This document shows, piece by piece, positions 1 to 7,512 of a stretch of 9,178 bases of DNA. The notes beneath the pieces were generated by a model. The model searched no databases. It saw only the letters and a program-made list of their open reading frames with translations, and was not told where the DNA came from. Numbering within the stretch: the first letter of the stretch is position 1; every line of letters begins with the position of its first letter. Made by a program: the position numbers and the translations under genes. Origin of the DNA: Spirochaetia bacterium (lineage in GTDB: Bacteria > Spirochaetota > UBA12135); the NCBI GenBank assembly GCA_003497555.1, contig DNNS01000299.1, forward strand, positions 1-9,178, given 5' to 3'.

Positions 1-1
1 C

Positions 2-412
2 ACTTACCAATTTGCGGAAGGAACGGTCAAATTTATAGATGAGTCAATGGAAGAAGTTGAAGTCGGCAAGGAAATGTATTGCAAAGTAACACGGGTATTT
101 CACATCCGAGCGGATGATCTCAAATGGAAACGACGGGTATTAGACGAGGGCTACACAGTAATTACAGGCAGCAACATAAAACCTGCGGCAGAATCGGCAA
201 AGGCCCAAAGGATAAAAACCCGAGAACTTTCAGATTCAACTTTGCCATTTCAAAATAACATGGATGAGGAAGACTATAACCCTTATATCGAAACGCCAAC
301 ATCAGAACCTACACTTCTTGACGGAAGCGGCGGGATACTTGCACATGGCGGAACCCCTGTTTATCTCGAAAAGGAAACATTAACAGCTAAATCTTATACG
401 GGCATTGTATGA
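2..412 (+). CDS. 3' part of a phage structural-type protein (function unknown)
   Basis: The reading frame is open from base 2 with no stop, so the gene starts before the window. The ATG at 47 is an internal methionine candidate and not a proven start. The visible 136 codons are acidic. They include an N-terminal stretch rich in E, K and V, a mixed central part, and a C-terminal segment with a Gly-rich turn (LLDGSGGILAHGG) followed by PVYLEKE. I do not recognise a named family. The gene overlaps the next one by ATGA (409-412), a sign of translational coupling, and the block of overlapping genes followed by a very long tail-like protein is typical of a virion structural operon. A head, neck or adaptor role is inferred from this context only. 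Confidence 0.6.
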   Translation, partial: TYQFAEGTVKFIDESMEEVEVGKEMYCKVTRVFHIRADDLKWKRRVLDEGYTVITGSNIKPAAESAKAQRIKTRELSDSTLPFQNNMDEEDYNPYIETPTSEPTLLDGSGGILAHGGTPVYLEKETLTAKSYTGIV

Positions 413-1071
413 GTTATCAGTTATCTGCCAGCAGTATAGCACTATTGAAAGAAATGGCGCAATGGTATCGCCAGAATAAGGGCAGATTAGGAGCCAATTT
501 CCGGCGGAATCCAAGGCTGCAATCGACGTCTACCGGCGGCGGAGGCGGAGGGACTGTTCAGCGAGGACAAATTATTGTAGCTCCTACTTTCCAAGACCCT
601 TATGCAAATCAGGGCACTACAGAATACGCAGGTTATGGCTATTACAAATTAAGACCAACTGCAAAAGATACGTGGGATATTACAGGTGAAACTGAATATG
701 CTCTTGGAGCGGAGGTTGTAGATTCAACTGATGCCTATACTCCCCACAGGGCTTATGTAAGAATTGGCGGAGAAGAGATGAACGATCCGACTACCGCCCC
801 TCATCTGAATCCAACCGATTGGGAAGAATCGGAAGAAATTAAAATTGAATATGCATCATGCTATTATAATAGAACATCAGAAACAGGTATGTATGCTATA
901 AAAGATTGCTGGCCTGCATGGCCACCGGGATGCAGTCTCAAATATACATCCTTTAAGAAATCAGACAATTCGACTATTTACTTACTTGAGGAATCAGTGA
1001 TTTATGTAAATACTCCAGAATTAAGAAATCTTTTAATGCTTGGTGATGCTGGAATGGCGGGTTATATATAA
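409..1071 (+). CDS. Virion-associated protein with a CBM5/12-like module
   Basis: 220 aa. Residues 1-40 are a basic, helical N-terminus with several Arg, followed by a poly-Gly linker (43-48). Residues about 89-139 form a short module with an early Trp (W89), an EYALGAEV strand, an AYV strand and a closing P-x-DW (136-138), the spacing seen in CBM5/12-like carbohydrate-binding domains. Immediately after comes CYYNRTSE (151-158), which matches CCYYNETTE in the downstream 1427-aa protein, where it also follows such a module. The two proteins therefore share a two-part block. The start overlaps the previous stop (ATGA), and only a weak G-rich stretch precedes it, so coupled translation is likely. 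The stop overlaps the next start (TAATG). A neck, tail or adhesion component is inferred; no enzyme motif is visible. Confidence 0.75.
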   Translation: MSYQLSASSIALLKEMAQWYRQNKGRLGANFRRNPRLQSTSTGGGGGGTVQRGQIIVAPTFQDPYANQGTTEYAGYGYYKLRPTAKDTWDITGETEYALGAEVVDSTDAYTPHRAYVRIGGEEMNDPTTAPHLNPTDWEESEEIKIEYASCYYNRTSETGMYAIKDCWPAWPPGCSLKYTSFKKSDNSTIYLLEESVIYVNTPELRNLLMLGDAGMAGYI

Positions 1072-4000
1072 TGGCAAATAATCAAACCAAACACCAAAGA
1101 TTCGACTGGAAAAAATTCAGAGAGGATATTGCACGAGGAGCAAAACCAATAATATCGTCTTTGGCCTTTGATGATTTGAGGCGATTAATGATGCAGATTG
1201 AATATCATTTTGCATCTAAATATAGTGAAGAGTCTCTGCAAGTAAGCGAGAATAGTTTTTGGGTTGAGGCATCTTCAGGAAGTGCTTTAAAAGCAGGGCC
1301 GGGGGATTTGGAGGTATCAGTGTTTGACACTTCACACGGTGTCGGGCATATTGAAATGTCGGAAGATGTACCGGTAGTTACTGCCGGCAGATGGATGCGG
1401 TGGAAAAATACTGATTATATGTATGATGACCAAATATGGTGTGATGGATTATATGAATCCGGAAATACGTATTATGAGGGGGAAATAAGATTTTATCTTG
1501 GCAGTCTTTTCCAGGTTGTCAACGAAAGCGGGACATCGCAGGCACCCATAACACTTGTTAAAACCGTTCCAAACGTCCAATACTCCGCAGTTCATGCAGA
1601 CTGGACAAGAGTTTGCGAAGTAGTGCCCTGCTGTTATTATAATGAGACAACCGAGCGGCTTGAATCCAAGATCCATTATGATACATGGGTAAAAGGGACT
1701 GAGTATGCACAAAATGACTGTGTTTCATGGCAAGGCGGCTATAAAGCTAAAAATGCCATTGTCAATGCGGATTTGGAACCCTGTAATAATTTAGATGAAT
1801 GGGAAAAATTAAACACAGAATGGAACACATCAACAGGCGATTTTGAGCTTGCACCATCAAACAACTATCTGCATGACTGGTCTAAGAATTTTCCCGGCAC
1901 GGCCAGATTCTATGATAAACAAATCGAATCAGGGGTTATTGAGGTGGAGAATATTATTGAATGCCATCCATCCCTCTTTTTTCCAACACAAGTTGATCCT
2001 GCCGAACAGTATGAACATATTATCGCCGCATACAAAGAACAGGCATTAACCAACTTATCAGGGCAAAGAAATACCCTGTTTGCAAAAGATAATATTTTTA
2101 AAGTACCTATTAATCATCTGCATATTACTGATGCTGATTATATGGGAGCGGTATTTAAGGCTAACAGATGGTCAAGTCATGAAACCTTAGCATCAGGATG
2201 GGTCTATGAAAAAATTGATGGATTAGGGATTCTTGCAGGGTTCGGCAAAACATTTGACGGCAATCAATATCGCAACTATGGTGGAGACATAAAAAACAAT
2301 AGTCCCTATGATATAGGTGACTGGACAAAGAACAATAAAATCAAAGGAGCAATGCAGCAGCATGCAGATTGTATTTTGAGTGATGCTGCGTTGAGACTTC
2401 CTGCCGATGCTATCTTCAGGGCCAATTGGCGATGGAAAAACTTTGTTCATCCACCCAGCCCACCAGATACTCCAATAGTTAATAGTGTTTATTATATAGG
2501 CACTTATCCTACAGGGAGTCTGCAAAGATACATAGGAGAGGATCAATGGCAAACGGTTCAAGATGAGGAAATATCTTATTGGGACAGTCATCCATCCGTT
2601 TGTGATGATTGCTGGGGGGAAAATGAGGCTGGGATTGAATTATTTCTCAAAAAGTTAAATCGATTCGATTGGATGTTTCAATTTAATGATGACAAACATT
2701 ACATCCCTGACGAAATTTGTCAATACGCAGAAAAAACAACGCATGGTGAAGGCTCAAATGGACAGACTCCATGGCCGGATGATGCAGATACTTGCCTGGA
2801 AAACTGGGGATGCAATACCGGCAAGGGTACGTGGAGACGAATAGACCAATATACTTTAAAAAGAAAACCATTTATCCGTTCGCAGGAAATGGGAGAGCCT
2901 GCTCATCGGAAAGATGCATTTGAACCGGCAGCGTATTCTTTCGGCGGTCATGATTTCACAGTGCCTCCGATTTACATTGATAATCCTGAAAGATGGTGGG
3001 GTGCATTTACTAAAGATATTCCAAAGATTAATGATTTTGATAACGAATTTGAAACTATAACCCCTTTACTCGTGCAAGGAATTGCATGGCAAGCGAATCA
3101 GCCATATAAAAAATGGACAATAGTTAATAACAGCGGCATATCATATTTCGCATTGCAGGACGTAACGGACGTTACGAATGCCCCAGCAAGCAACGCACAA
3201 TACCAAAAGTTAAAAATACATACAATCAGTTTCACGGGTAATAGAAAAAATAATGCAAACGCTGATGAGAATATCAAAGCAGGATGGATGCTGCATTTGT
3301 TTGATATGGACGGCGAAGATTATCCTGAAATAAGCACGGATAATACTTTGATGAAAAGTCCTTATGTGCTGTCAGTCAATTATGACAGTGTGCAGGATTT
3401 AACCTTTATTCTTTTGAGTGAATCAGTAAATACAGGTACAAATGACGAGGGAACTTATTTTTCTGTCATCGGCTGGAACAAAAATGTTTCGGACAGACAC
3501 GATGGCATCGGAGCAAACTGGCATTATGATGAAACTACACGAGATATAATTTATAAAATACAATATTATTGTCATCCTCAACTACTGCTCGACATGTATG
3601 ATTTATTAAATCTATCAAACTACAAGTCTCTTCAAAATCCTGCAATAGAAAAAAAGGGATTATCGATTGCAGGGTTTGCCAACGAAAAGGCATCAGACTC
3701 TCTTGGCGGGGCTTTAGCTACTGCAAAGGGAATGGCAACGTCGCAGATCGGCAGAGTTAACGACCCTGACACTTGGCCTACTTCACAGATTTACTGGCAA
3801 TCTCCCGATGCACCGGAGGGGGCAGCTTATGGGTATAGGGTAGAGCAGCATATAGGAGCAGCCCCAGCAATACTTGATGTTGACAAGGATGTTAATGAGA
3901 CAAGTATTACATATGTATGGAATGGTGGATTAGGAATATGGGATGTTACTATTTCCGCCAATGCAAATTATGATGCCGCCGCATTTAAAATTACTAATTG

Positions 4001-5354
4001 GGGGTTAGAGTTAAAAGGATTGCCAAAGGAAATAATGATAAAATTTATCTTGAGCGGGATTTACAAGGGCGATCCACAAACTCAGTTTAGCCAAACTGCT
4101 GGCGATCTATCAAATAATCTTCTTGACGAAGTTGCAAGTAAATTTTACTACTCTTATGGCAAAGGCACTGTCGGCGGGGACTGGCATGTAATAACGCCAA
4201 CATTGGGGTGGGATGCTTATCTTAAAACTGTTGACGAACAATTGGATGATTATGATACTCATGGAGAGTCATATCAGGGCTCTTCTCCATTGGGATTGTA
4301 TGATATTGTTACAACAAGTCCGGTAGTAATTATAATCGACTTTGAGGATGTGCCGGAAGATTTTTATGTTGATAATTTTTATCATGTTGATGCCCCGCGA
4401 GTTTTACAGCTTGACGATAAACCGCCTGAAACACCGGCACATCATTATGAGCCATATGGTTTTTTAGATTATGTATTGCCATATGATTTGGAAGATCCTG
4501 ATGATGTGGATGAATGGGTTAGCGGTAGTTCGTACAGTACTGATGATAAAGTATTCCAGATGATTAACGGATTCAGGCAGTTATTTACCGCCAAAAATAG
4601 TATTGTAAATACAACTATACCGCCAATTAATAACCCAGATGAATGGACATGGGAAGAACCTTATGTTGAGGTAAGATTTAAAGCAGAGTCAACTATTTGC
4701 AAAGACCACGAAGCCAGTTACCCTGTAAAATATAGACTTCTTTGCAGCGATGAAAGCTATAACACTGCATATGCTACGCCACGAGAAAAAAATATATTAC
4801 TCGAAACAGTTGCGGTACCTATCAGCAACATCACGGAAATCGGCAATACGGACTATGTAGATTTTGACCCGGTATATTGGGCAAGCAATGACTATCCGGA
4901 AGGTACAATAGTCAGAGATAATATGAAATTCTACGAAAGAACCAGTGCCCCCAAAATCGGCAGCAAGCCCTCTGATGGATATGCTGATTGGACAGAGGCA
5001 GATGTAGATATAAAAATATACCACGATGGGCAAATTGCAATTGATGATGTGGTAGAAATTTTAGGAACGCCTTTTGATGGTGTCCATACCGCAATTGACG
5101 CGGGAAGCGGCTGGATTATCATTAATATTGATATGATGAAATACGTTGGCAGCACAACAACGGGAAAAATAATTAATCGGACACAAACATACACAGCTGC
5201 TGACTGGGAAACAAACTACGAAGGAATGACCGCAGCTTTTCAGGCGAAAGATTCTGCGAATGATGTCCAGGGAGTGCCGGATAATGAAACGGTATTGAGC
5301 AGATGGGCGGCAGTTACCGAACCGGCGGATTATATCGATTATTTTGATGAGTGA
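1071..5354 (+). CDS. Giant tail/fibre-like protein with repeated carbohydrate-binding-like modules
   Basis: 1427 aa and by far the largest gene here. I see up to six short Trp/Tyr modules of CBM5/12-like pattern (W, G-x-x-Y, V, Y-x-A, then D-x-W) at about residues 128-179, 206-247, 673-714, 1149-1194, 1270-1308 and 1373-1415. The clearest are the second and fourth (W206-VKGTEY to DEWEKL, and W1149-VSGSSY to DEWTW). Residues 190-203 and 819-832 share Y-(N/D)-E-T-T with a later K-I-x-Y, pointing to an internal duplication. Between modules five and six, residues about 1315-1370 (ending near TTTGKI) resemble small beta domains seen in other phage structural proteins. No signal peptide or transmembrane segment is visible. 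Known CBM5/12 folds bind chitin or cellulose, so a role in contacting host surface glycans is inferred. The 3' end overlaps the convergent gene by 16 bases. Confidence 0.75.
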   Translation: MANNQTKHQRFDWKKFREDIARGAKPIISSLAFDDLRRLMMQIEYHFASKYSEESLQVSENSFWVEASSGSALKAGPGDLEVSVFDTSHGVGHIEMSEDVPVVTAGRWMRWKNTDYMYDDQIWCDGLYESGNTYYEGEIRFYLGSLFQVVNESGTSQAPITLVKTVPNVQYSAVHADWTRVCEVVPCCYYNETTERLESKIHYDTWVKGTEYAQNDCVSWQGGYKAKNAIVNADLEPCNNLDEWEKLNTEWNTSTGDFELAPSNNYLHDWSKNFPGTARFYDKQIESGVIEVENIIECHPSLFFPTQVDPAEQYEHIIAAYKEQALTNLSGQRNTLFAKDNIFKVPINHLHITDADYMGAVFKANRWSSHETLASGWVYEKIDGLGILAGFGKTFDGNQYRNYGGDIKNNSPYDIGDWTKNNKIKGAMQQHADCILSDAALRLPADAIFRANWRWKNFVHPPSPPDTPIVNSVYYIGTYPTGSLQRYIGEDQWQTVQDEEISYWDSHPSVCDDCWGENEAGIELFLKKLNRFDWMFQFNDDKHYIPDEICQYAEKTTHGEGSNGQTPWPDDADTCLENWGCNTGKGTWRRIDQYTLKRKPFIRSQEMGEPAHRKDAFEPAAYSFGGHDFTVPPIYIDNPERWWGAFTKDIPKINDFDNEFETITPLLVQGIAWQANQPYKKWTIVNNSGISYFALQDVTDVTNAPASNAQYQKLKIHTISFTGNRKNNANADENIKAGWMLHLFDMDGEDYPEISTDNTLMKSPYVLSVNYDSVQDLTFILLSESVNTGTNDEGTYFSVIGWNKNVSDRHDGIGANWHYDETTRDIIYKIQYYCHPQLLLDMYDLLNLSNYKSLQNPAIEKKGLSIAGFANEKASDSLGGALATAKGMATSQIGRVNDPDTWPTSQIYWQSPDAPEGAAYGYRVEQHIGAAPAILDVDKDVNETSITYVWNGGLGIWDVTISANANYDAAAFKITNWGLELKGLPKEIMIKFILSGIYKGDPQTQFSQTAGDLSNNLLDEVASKFYYSYGKGTVGGDWHVITPTLGWDAYLKTVDEQLDDYDTHGESYQGSSPLGLYDIVTTSPVVIIIDFEDVPEDFYVDNFYHVDAPRVLQLDDKPPETPAHHYEPYGFLDYVLPYDLEDPDDVDEWVSGSSYSTDDKVFQMINGFRQLFTAKNSIVNTTIPPINNPDEWTWEEPYVEVRFKAESTICKDHEASYPVKYRLLCSDESYNTAYATPREKNILLETVAVPISNITEIGNTDYVDFDPVYWASNDYPEGTIVRDNMKFYERTSAPKIGSKPSDGYADWTEADVDIKIYHDGQIAIDDVVEILGTPFDGVHTAIDAGSGWIIINIDMMKYVGSTTTGKIINRTQTYTAADWETNYEGMTAAFQAKDSANDVQGVPDNETVLSRWAAVTEPADYIDYFDE

Positions 5355-5866
5355 TTTGGTTCCTTAGCGAGTCCATTATCAATAAGAAACTTATTCGATT
5401 CAGGAATAGTAACACCGCCATTTTTATAAAAATTATAAATATTTAATAATAGTTCTCGCGATGACGACGCATTTTTTTTAGCCTTGTCATATTCTTCTCG
5501 CCAATATTTATCATAACGAACCGATTGACCCTGATCCAACTTTGAATGGGATATCCAGTAATTCCATTTAACATTGGCAGCCTGGCTTCGTATAAAAAAC
5601 ATAACCGGATAATTTTCGCTGCCGAGACTTTCAATATCATTATATGCAGCATTAAGTTTGGCGTGTTGATAATTAAAGTCAGCATTGCTTTCATATTGTA
5701 ACTCATGAAGTAGATTCATTTCACGAATAAACGCCTCAATTAAAGATATATCTTTTTCTGTCATGGCGGGAAATACGGCATCTTTGTGTTGGATAGAAGC
5801 AATGGCCGAAAATAAGCCTATGACAACAGCCAAGATCGCAAATGTAATTATTATATGCTTTTTCAT
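5339..5866 (-). CDS. Small exported or membrane-anchored protein of unknown function
   Basis: 175 aa from the ATG at 5866, chosen over an in-frame TTG 15 bases upstream because an AAGGGG SD lies 6 bases before this ATG. Residues 2-3 are Lys, followed by a hydrophobic stretch (about 4-24) ending in S-A-I-A-S, which reads as a Sec signal peptide with a possible cleavage after AIA, or else as a signal anchor. There is no lipobox Cys. The rest (about 35-150) is predominantly helical, polar and rich in Asn, Tyr and Lys, with WNYWISHS near 101-108. No family is recognised. It is the last gene of the leftward operon, 18 bases after the BRCT gene. Its 3' end overlaps the tail gene tail-to-tail by 16 bases with no terminator between them. 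Confidence 0.75.
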   Translation of the reverse strand: MKKHIIITFAILAVVIGLFSAIASIQHKDAVFPAMTEKDISLIEAFIREMNLLHELQYESNADFNYQHAKLNAAYNDIESLGSENYPVMFFIRSQAANVKWNYWISHSKLDQGQSVRYDKYWREEYDKAKKNASSSRELLLNIYNFYKNGGVTIPESNKFLIDNGLAKEPNHSSK

Positions 5867-5884
5867 AAAATTCCCCTTCAAATT

Positions 5885-6715
5885 TTAACCGTCAATAAGA
5901 TACTTTACGAATTCATCCTGTGTCAAGGTTTTATTTTCAGATTCTTTTAGCTCTCCGTTCTGGAAAATTGTCAGACTGAAAATAACTTCGCCGGGGGATC
6001 TCTTGTTTTGCCACTCTTCAAATTCAACAGGCTGGGCATACTTGATTGTGATCATTCGTTTAATGTGCTTTAACGCATGTCCCCATTCCTGATAAGCAAG
6101 CGATGTGTCATAAATAGTATCGCCTTTTTGAAATGTAAAAAAGTTGCCTTGAGTCCAGACGAGCCTTTGAATTGTTTTAGGTTTACCGTTAGCCTTTTTG
6201 ACGATATCGCCGTTGGCATCTTTAACCGGATCAGTTCTGATGGTTTGCCTGATATCAAGTTCTTCATTAAAACAATTTGGAACATAGAATGACCAGTCGT
6301 AATTTGAAGCGTCCAGAGGTCTTAATAAAATTTCGCTGCGTTTCATTCTTGGTTTTCCCGGCGAGATTCTTTTGAGAAGTTTCAAAGAATCTGATTTTAT
6401 CAGCAATCGATTAGCGTTTAGCGTCGTATTTTCTAACGAGGATAAAAAGATATCTTCTGGAAAAATGCCGATGATATTACCGATTTTGCTTGCGAGCATT
6501 TCATGGGCTGTTTTGTACTTATTGCCGAAAGCGCCGTATTTAAAATGGGGATTAGGCACACTCCCATAAATAAGATAATGAACATCAAGCGTCATTTTTT
6601 CGGCAGGAAGCCCGCCATATTTAACGACAAGATTAAAAAGTTCATCGCGGGTATAGTTTTCAAATTCACCGGTAAAACAAAAGATGCGATTCTCAAAAAT
6701 AATTTGCTCTTCCAC
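5885..6715 (-). CDS. BRCT-domain protein with an unrecognised C-terminal region
   Basis: 276 aa. Residues about 9-90 form a BRCT domain: the strand IFCFTGEF, then TRDELFNLVVKYGG (the helix leading to the conserved GG), the strand VHYLIYG, and PHFKYGAFGNKYKTAHEM followed by IIGIFPEDIF. This matches the stand-alone BRCT type related to those of bacterial DNA ligase and DNA polymerase III epsilon-like proteins. BRCT domains bind DNA ends, phosphopeptides or partner proteins; no ligase or nuclease motif is present. Residues 100-276 are a mixed alpha/beta region with a Lys-rich segment (164-182) and aromatic strands (WTQGNFFTF, 187-195) that I cannot assign. The start is a GTG at 6715 with AAGG seven bases upstream; the next Met is residue 41, inside the BRCT, so GTG is required. 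It starts two bases after the upstream stop, a tight operon. Confidence 0.85.
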   Translation of the reverse strand: MEEQIIFENRIFCFTGEFENYTRDELFNLVVKYGGLPAEKMTLDVHYLIYGSVPNPHFKYGAFGNKYKTAHEMLASKIGNIIGIFPEDIFLSSLENTTLNANRLLIKSDSLKLLKRISPGKPRMKRSEILLRPLDASNYDWSFYVPNCFNEELDIRQTIRTDPVKDANGDIVKKANGKPKTIQRLVWTQGNFFTFQKGDTIYDTSLAYQEWGHALKHIKRMITIKYAQPVEFEEWQNKRSPGEVIFSLTIFQNGELKESENKTLTQDEFVKYLIDG

Positions 6716-6717
6716 GT

Positions 6718-7083
6718 TTAAGCCTTTTTATGTTTATGATGCTGCAATTTTTCTTCTTTAGGGCCGAGGGTTTTAATAATAAAATCGGCGATTTTGTTTT
6801 CTTCTTCTGGCAATATATTGATAGTAACATTGGAAGTATCGCCGGTCATTACCTTAACTATTGATTGTATGGCGTTATGCAGATCGGCAGGCCCTTCATC
6901 TGGGGATTCACGCTTTGCTTCTTCTAAATATTTTTCTCGTTCATTGGCATCTAATTTACTTAAAGCTACCATAGCAGCGGATAAAAGCATTTTCATGTTG
7001 CCGAATTTAGATATGAGATTTTCCGCGATTTGGAATGCGTAAGGGGTCATGTGTTTTTTTAAGGTAGCTATTTTGTCGGCCAT
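6718..7083 (-). CDS. Small helical protein, first gene of the BRCT operon
   Basis: 121 aa from the ATG at 7083; a TTG two codons upstream is a weaker alternative. Residues 1-57 are predicted helical with alternating hydrophobic and charged residues (including MLLSAAMVALSKL near 32-44). An acidic or Pro turn follows (about 58-66), then another helix (67-80), a short strand (SNVTINILP) and a final helix. The tail is Lys/His-rich (LQHHKHKKA), which could contact nucleic acid. I recognise no family. There is no SD before the ATG. A promoter-like pair (7093-7120) would place the mRNA start only a few bases from the ATG, so leaderless translation is possible. The stop lies two bases before the GTG of the BRCT gene, so the two products are probably made together and may interact. 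Confidence 0.75.
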   Translation of the reverse strand: MADKIATLKKHMTPYAFQIAENLISKFGNMKMLLSAAMVALSKLDANEREKYLEEAKRESPDEGPADLHNAIQSIVKVMTGDTSNVTINILPEEENKIADFIIKTLGPKEEKLQHHKHKKA

Positions 7084-7092
7084 AATCAAAAT

Positions 7093-7120
7093 ATTTTACA
7101 TTTTTTTGTATAATTGTAAA
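7093..7120 (-). promoter_or_regulatory. Candidate promoter immediately before the 121-aa gene
   Basis: Read on the minus strand, TTTACA (7120-7115) and TAAAAT (7098-7093) are separated by 16 bases and each matches the sigma70 consensus at five of six positions. The ATG at 7083 is nine bases after the -10 box, so a transcript from here would be leaderless or nearly so. AT-rich sequence produces such matches by chance fairly often. Confidence 0.4.
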
Positions 7121-7192
7121 TCCTTATATTCACGAGACTTAAATAATAACTTTTCCAGAAAAAGTAAATAAACATTAAATAAATCAGAAAAA

Positions 7193-7211
7193 GTCAACTT
7201 TTATAGTTGAC
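7193..7211. repeat. 7-bp perfect inverted repeat containing opposed -35 boxes
   Basis: GTCAACT (7193-7199) and AGTTGAC (7205-7211) are perfect inverted arms around a 5-base spacer. Each arm forms most of a -35-like hexamer: TTGACT on the minus strand (7197-7192) and TTGACA on the plus strand (7207-7212). I find only poor -10 matches at the proper distance on either strand. The form suits a dimeric regulator site. Confidence 0.45.
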
Positions 7212-7261
7212 ATAGTTTTGCCTACGCTGTAATAAGTAGTGTAGCGAACGAAAAAAAAATC

Positions 7262-7296
7262 AGAACTCAGAAATTAGAAATTAGAACTTAGAAACG
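7262..7296. repeat. Tandem heptamer repeat, five units
   Basis: Five consecutive 7-base units with consensus AGAA(A/C)TT occupy 7262-7296: AGAACTC, AGAAATT, AGAAATT, AGAACTT and AGAAACG. Units two and three are identical. The block lies downstream of the leftward promoter at 7324-7352 and would sit in its 5' leader. It may be a slippage-prone simple repeat or a multi-copy protein site. Confidence 0.8.
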
Positions 7297-7323
7297 ACCT
7301 CCTGCCGAAAATTTGAAGTCCTA

Positions 7324-7352
7324 ATTATAGCAATTTGGGAATTAAAAGTCAA
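7324..7352 (-). promoter_or_regulatory. Strong leftward sigma70-type promoter
   Basis: On the minus strand, TTGACT (7352-7347) is followed after exactly 17 bases by a perfect TATAAT (7329-7324). Transcription would start near 7317 and run toward the BRCT operon with a leader of about 230 bases. An AGGAGG motif lies in that leader (minus strand, near 7300) with no usable start close behind it. The promoter lies inside an imperfect inverted repeat (7327-7381), which suggests repression. Confidence 0.65.
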
Positions 7353-7381
7353 GATAAATTACCCAAATTAAGAATTGCTAT
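7327..7381. repeat. Imperfect inverted repeat overlapping the leftward promoter
   Basis: The left arm 7327-7343 (ATAGCAATTTGGGAATT) pairs with the right arm 7357-7381, which carries the same sequence inverted plus a 7-base and a 1-base insertion. The outer nine bases (ATAGCAATT / AATTGCTAT) are perfect. It spans the -10 box, spacer and -35 box of the promoter at 7324-7352, so it could be an operator or a terminator-like RNA hairpin. No U-run follows on either strand. Confidence 0.6.
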
Positions 7382-7389
7382 TTAAAAAG

Positions 7390-7512
7390 TTAATAGGTGT
7401 GGAATTGCTGAAAGAAATAGCCTTTGTCTTCCACCGGTGGGCTATTTTGAGGTTCCTTTTTACAGCAATAGTAGGATTGGGTTTGACCAAAGCGGTCATA
7501 CTTAATGCCCAT
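7390..7512 (-). CDS. Candidate 40-aa small protein (uncertain)
   Basis: An ATG at 7512 is preceded by AAAGG with a 5-base spacer and opens a 40-codon frame ending in TAA at 7390. The product has an aromatic-rich C-terminus (GYFFQQFHTY) and a Cys pair at residues 16-17. It lies about 90 bases downstream of the strong leftward promoter at 7607-7636, so a transcript would carry two hairpins before the ORF. Against it: the region is short, the same bases form the helices of a structured element, and no homologue is recognised. The leader hairpins could serve attenuation if the ORF is real. Confidence 0.3.
   Translation of the reverse strand: MGIKYDRFGQTQSYYCCKKEPQNSPPVEDKGYFFQQFHTY

Noticed and set aside
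4797..5194. Three overlapping minus-strand frames of 60-87 codons
   Set aside because: They lie wholly inside the long tail gene, lack SDs and have shadow-like composition.
6077..7042. Plus-strand frames of 65-82 codons opposite the BRCT operon
   Set aside because: They are antisense to two well-supported genes, lack convincing SDs and show no family features.
7262..7296. CRISPR array
   Set aside because: The units are 7-base tandem copies without spacers, and no cas gene is present.
7415..7447. Intrinsic terminator at the 8-bp AAATAGCC/GGCTATTT hairpin
   Set aside because: No T-run follows directly on either strand, and the loop is long; it is better explained as part of the larger fold.
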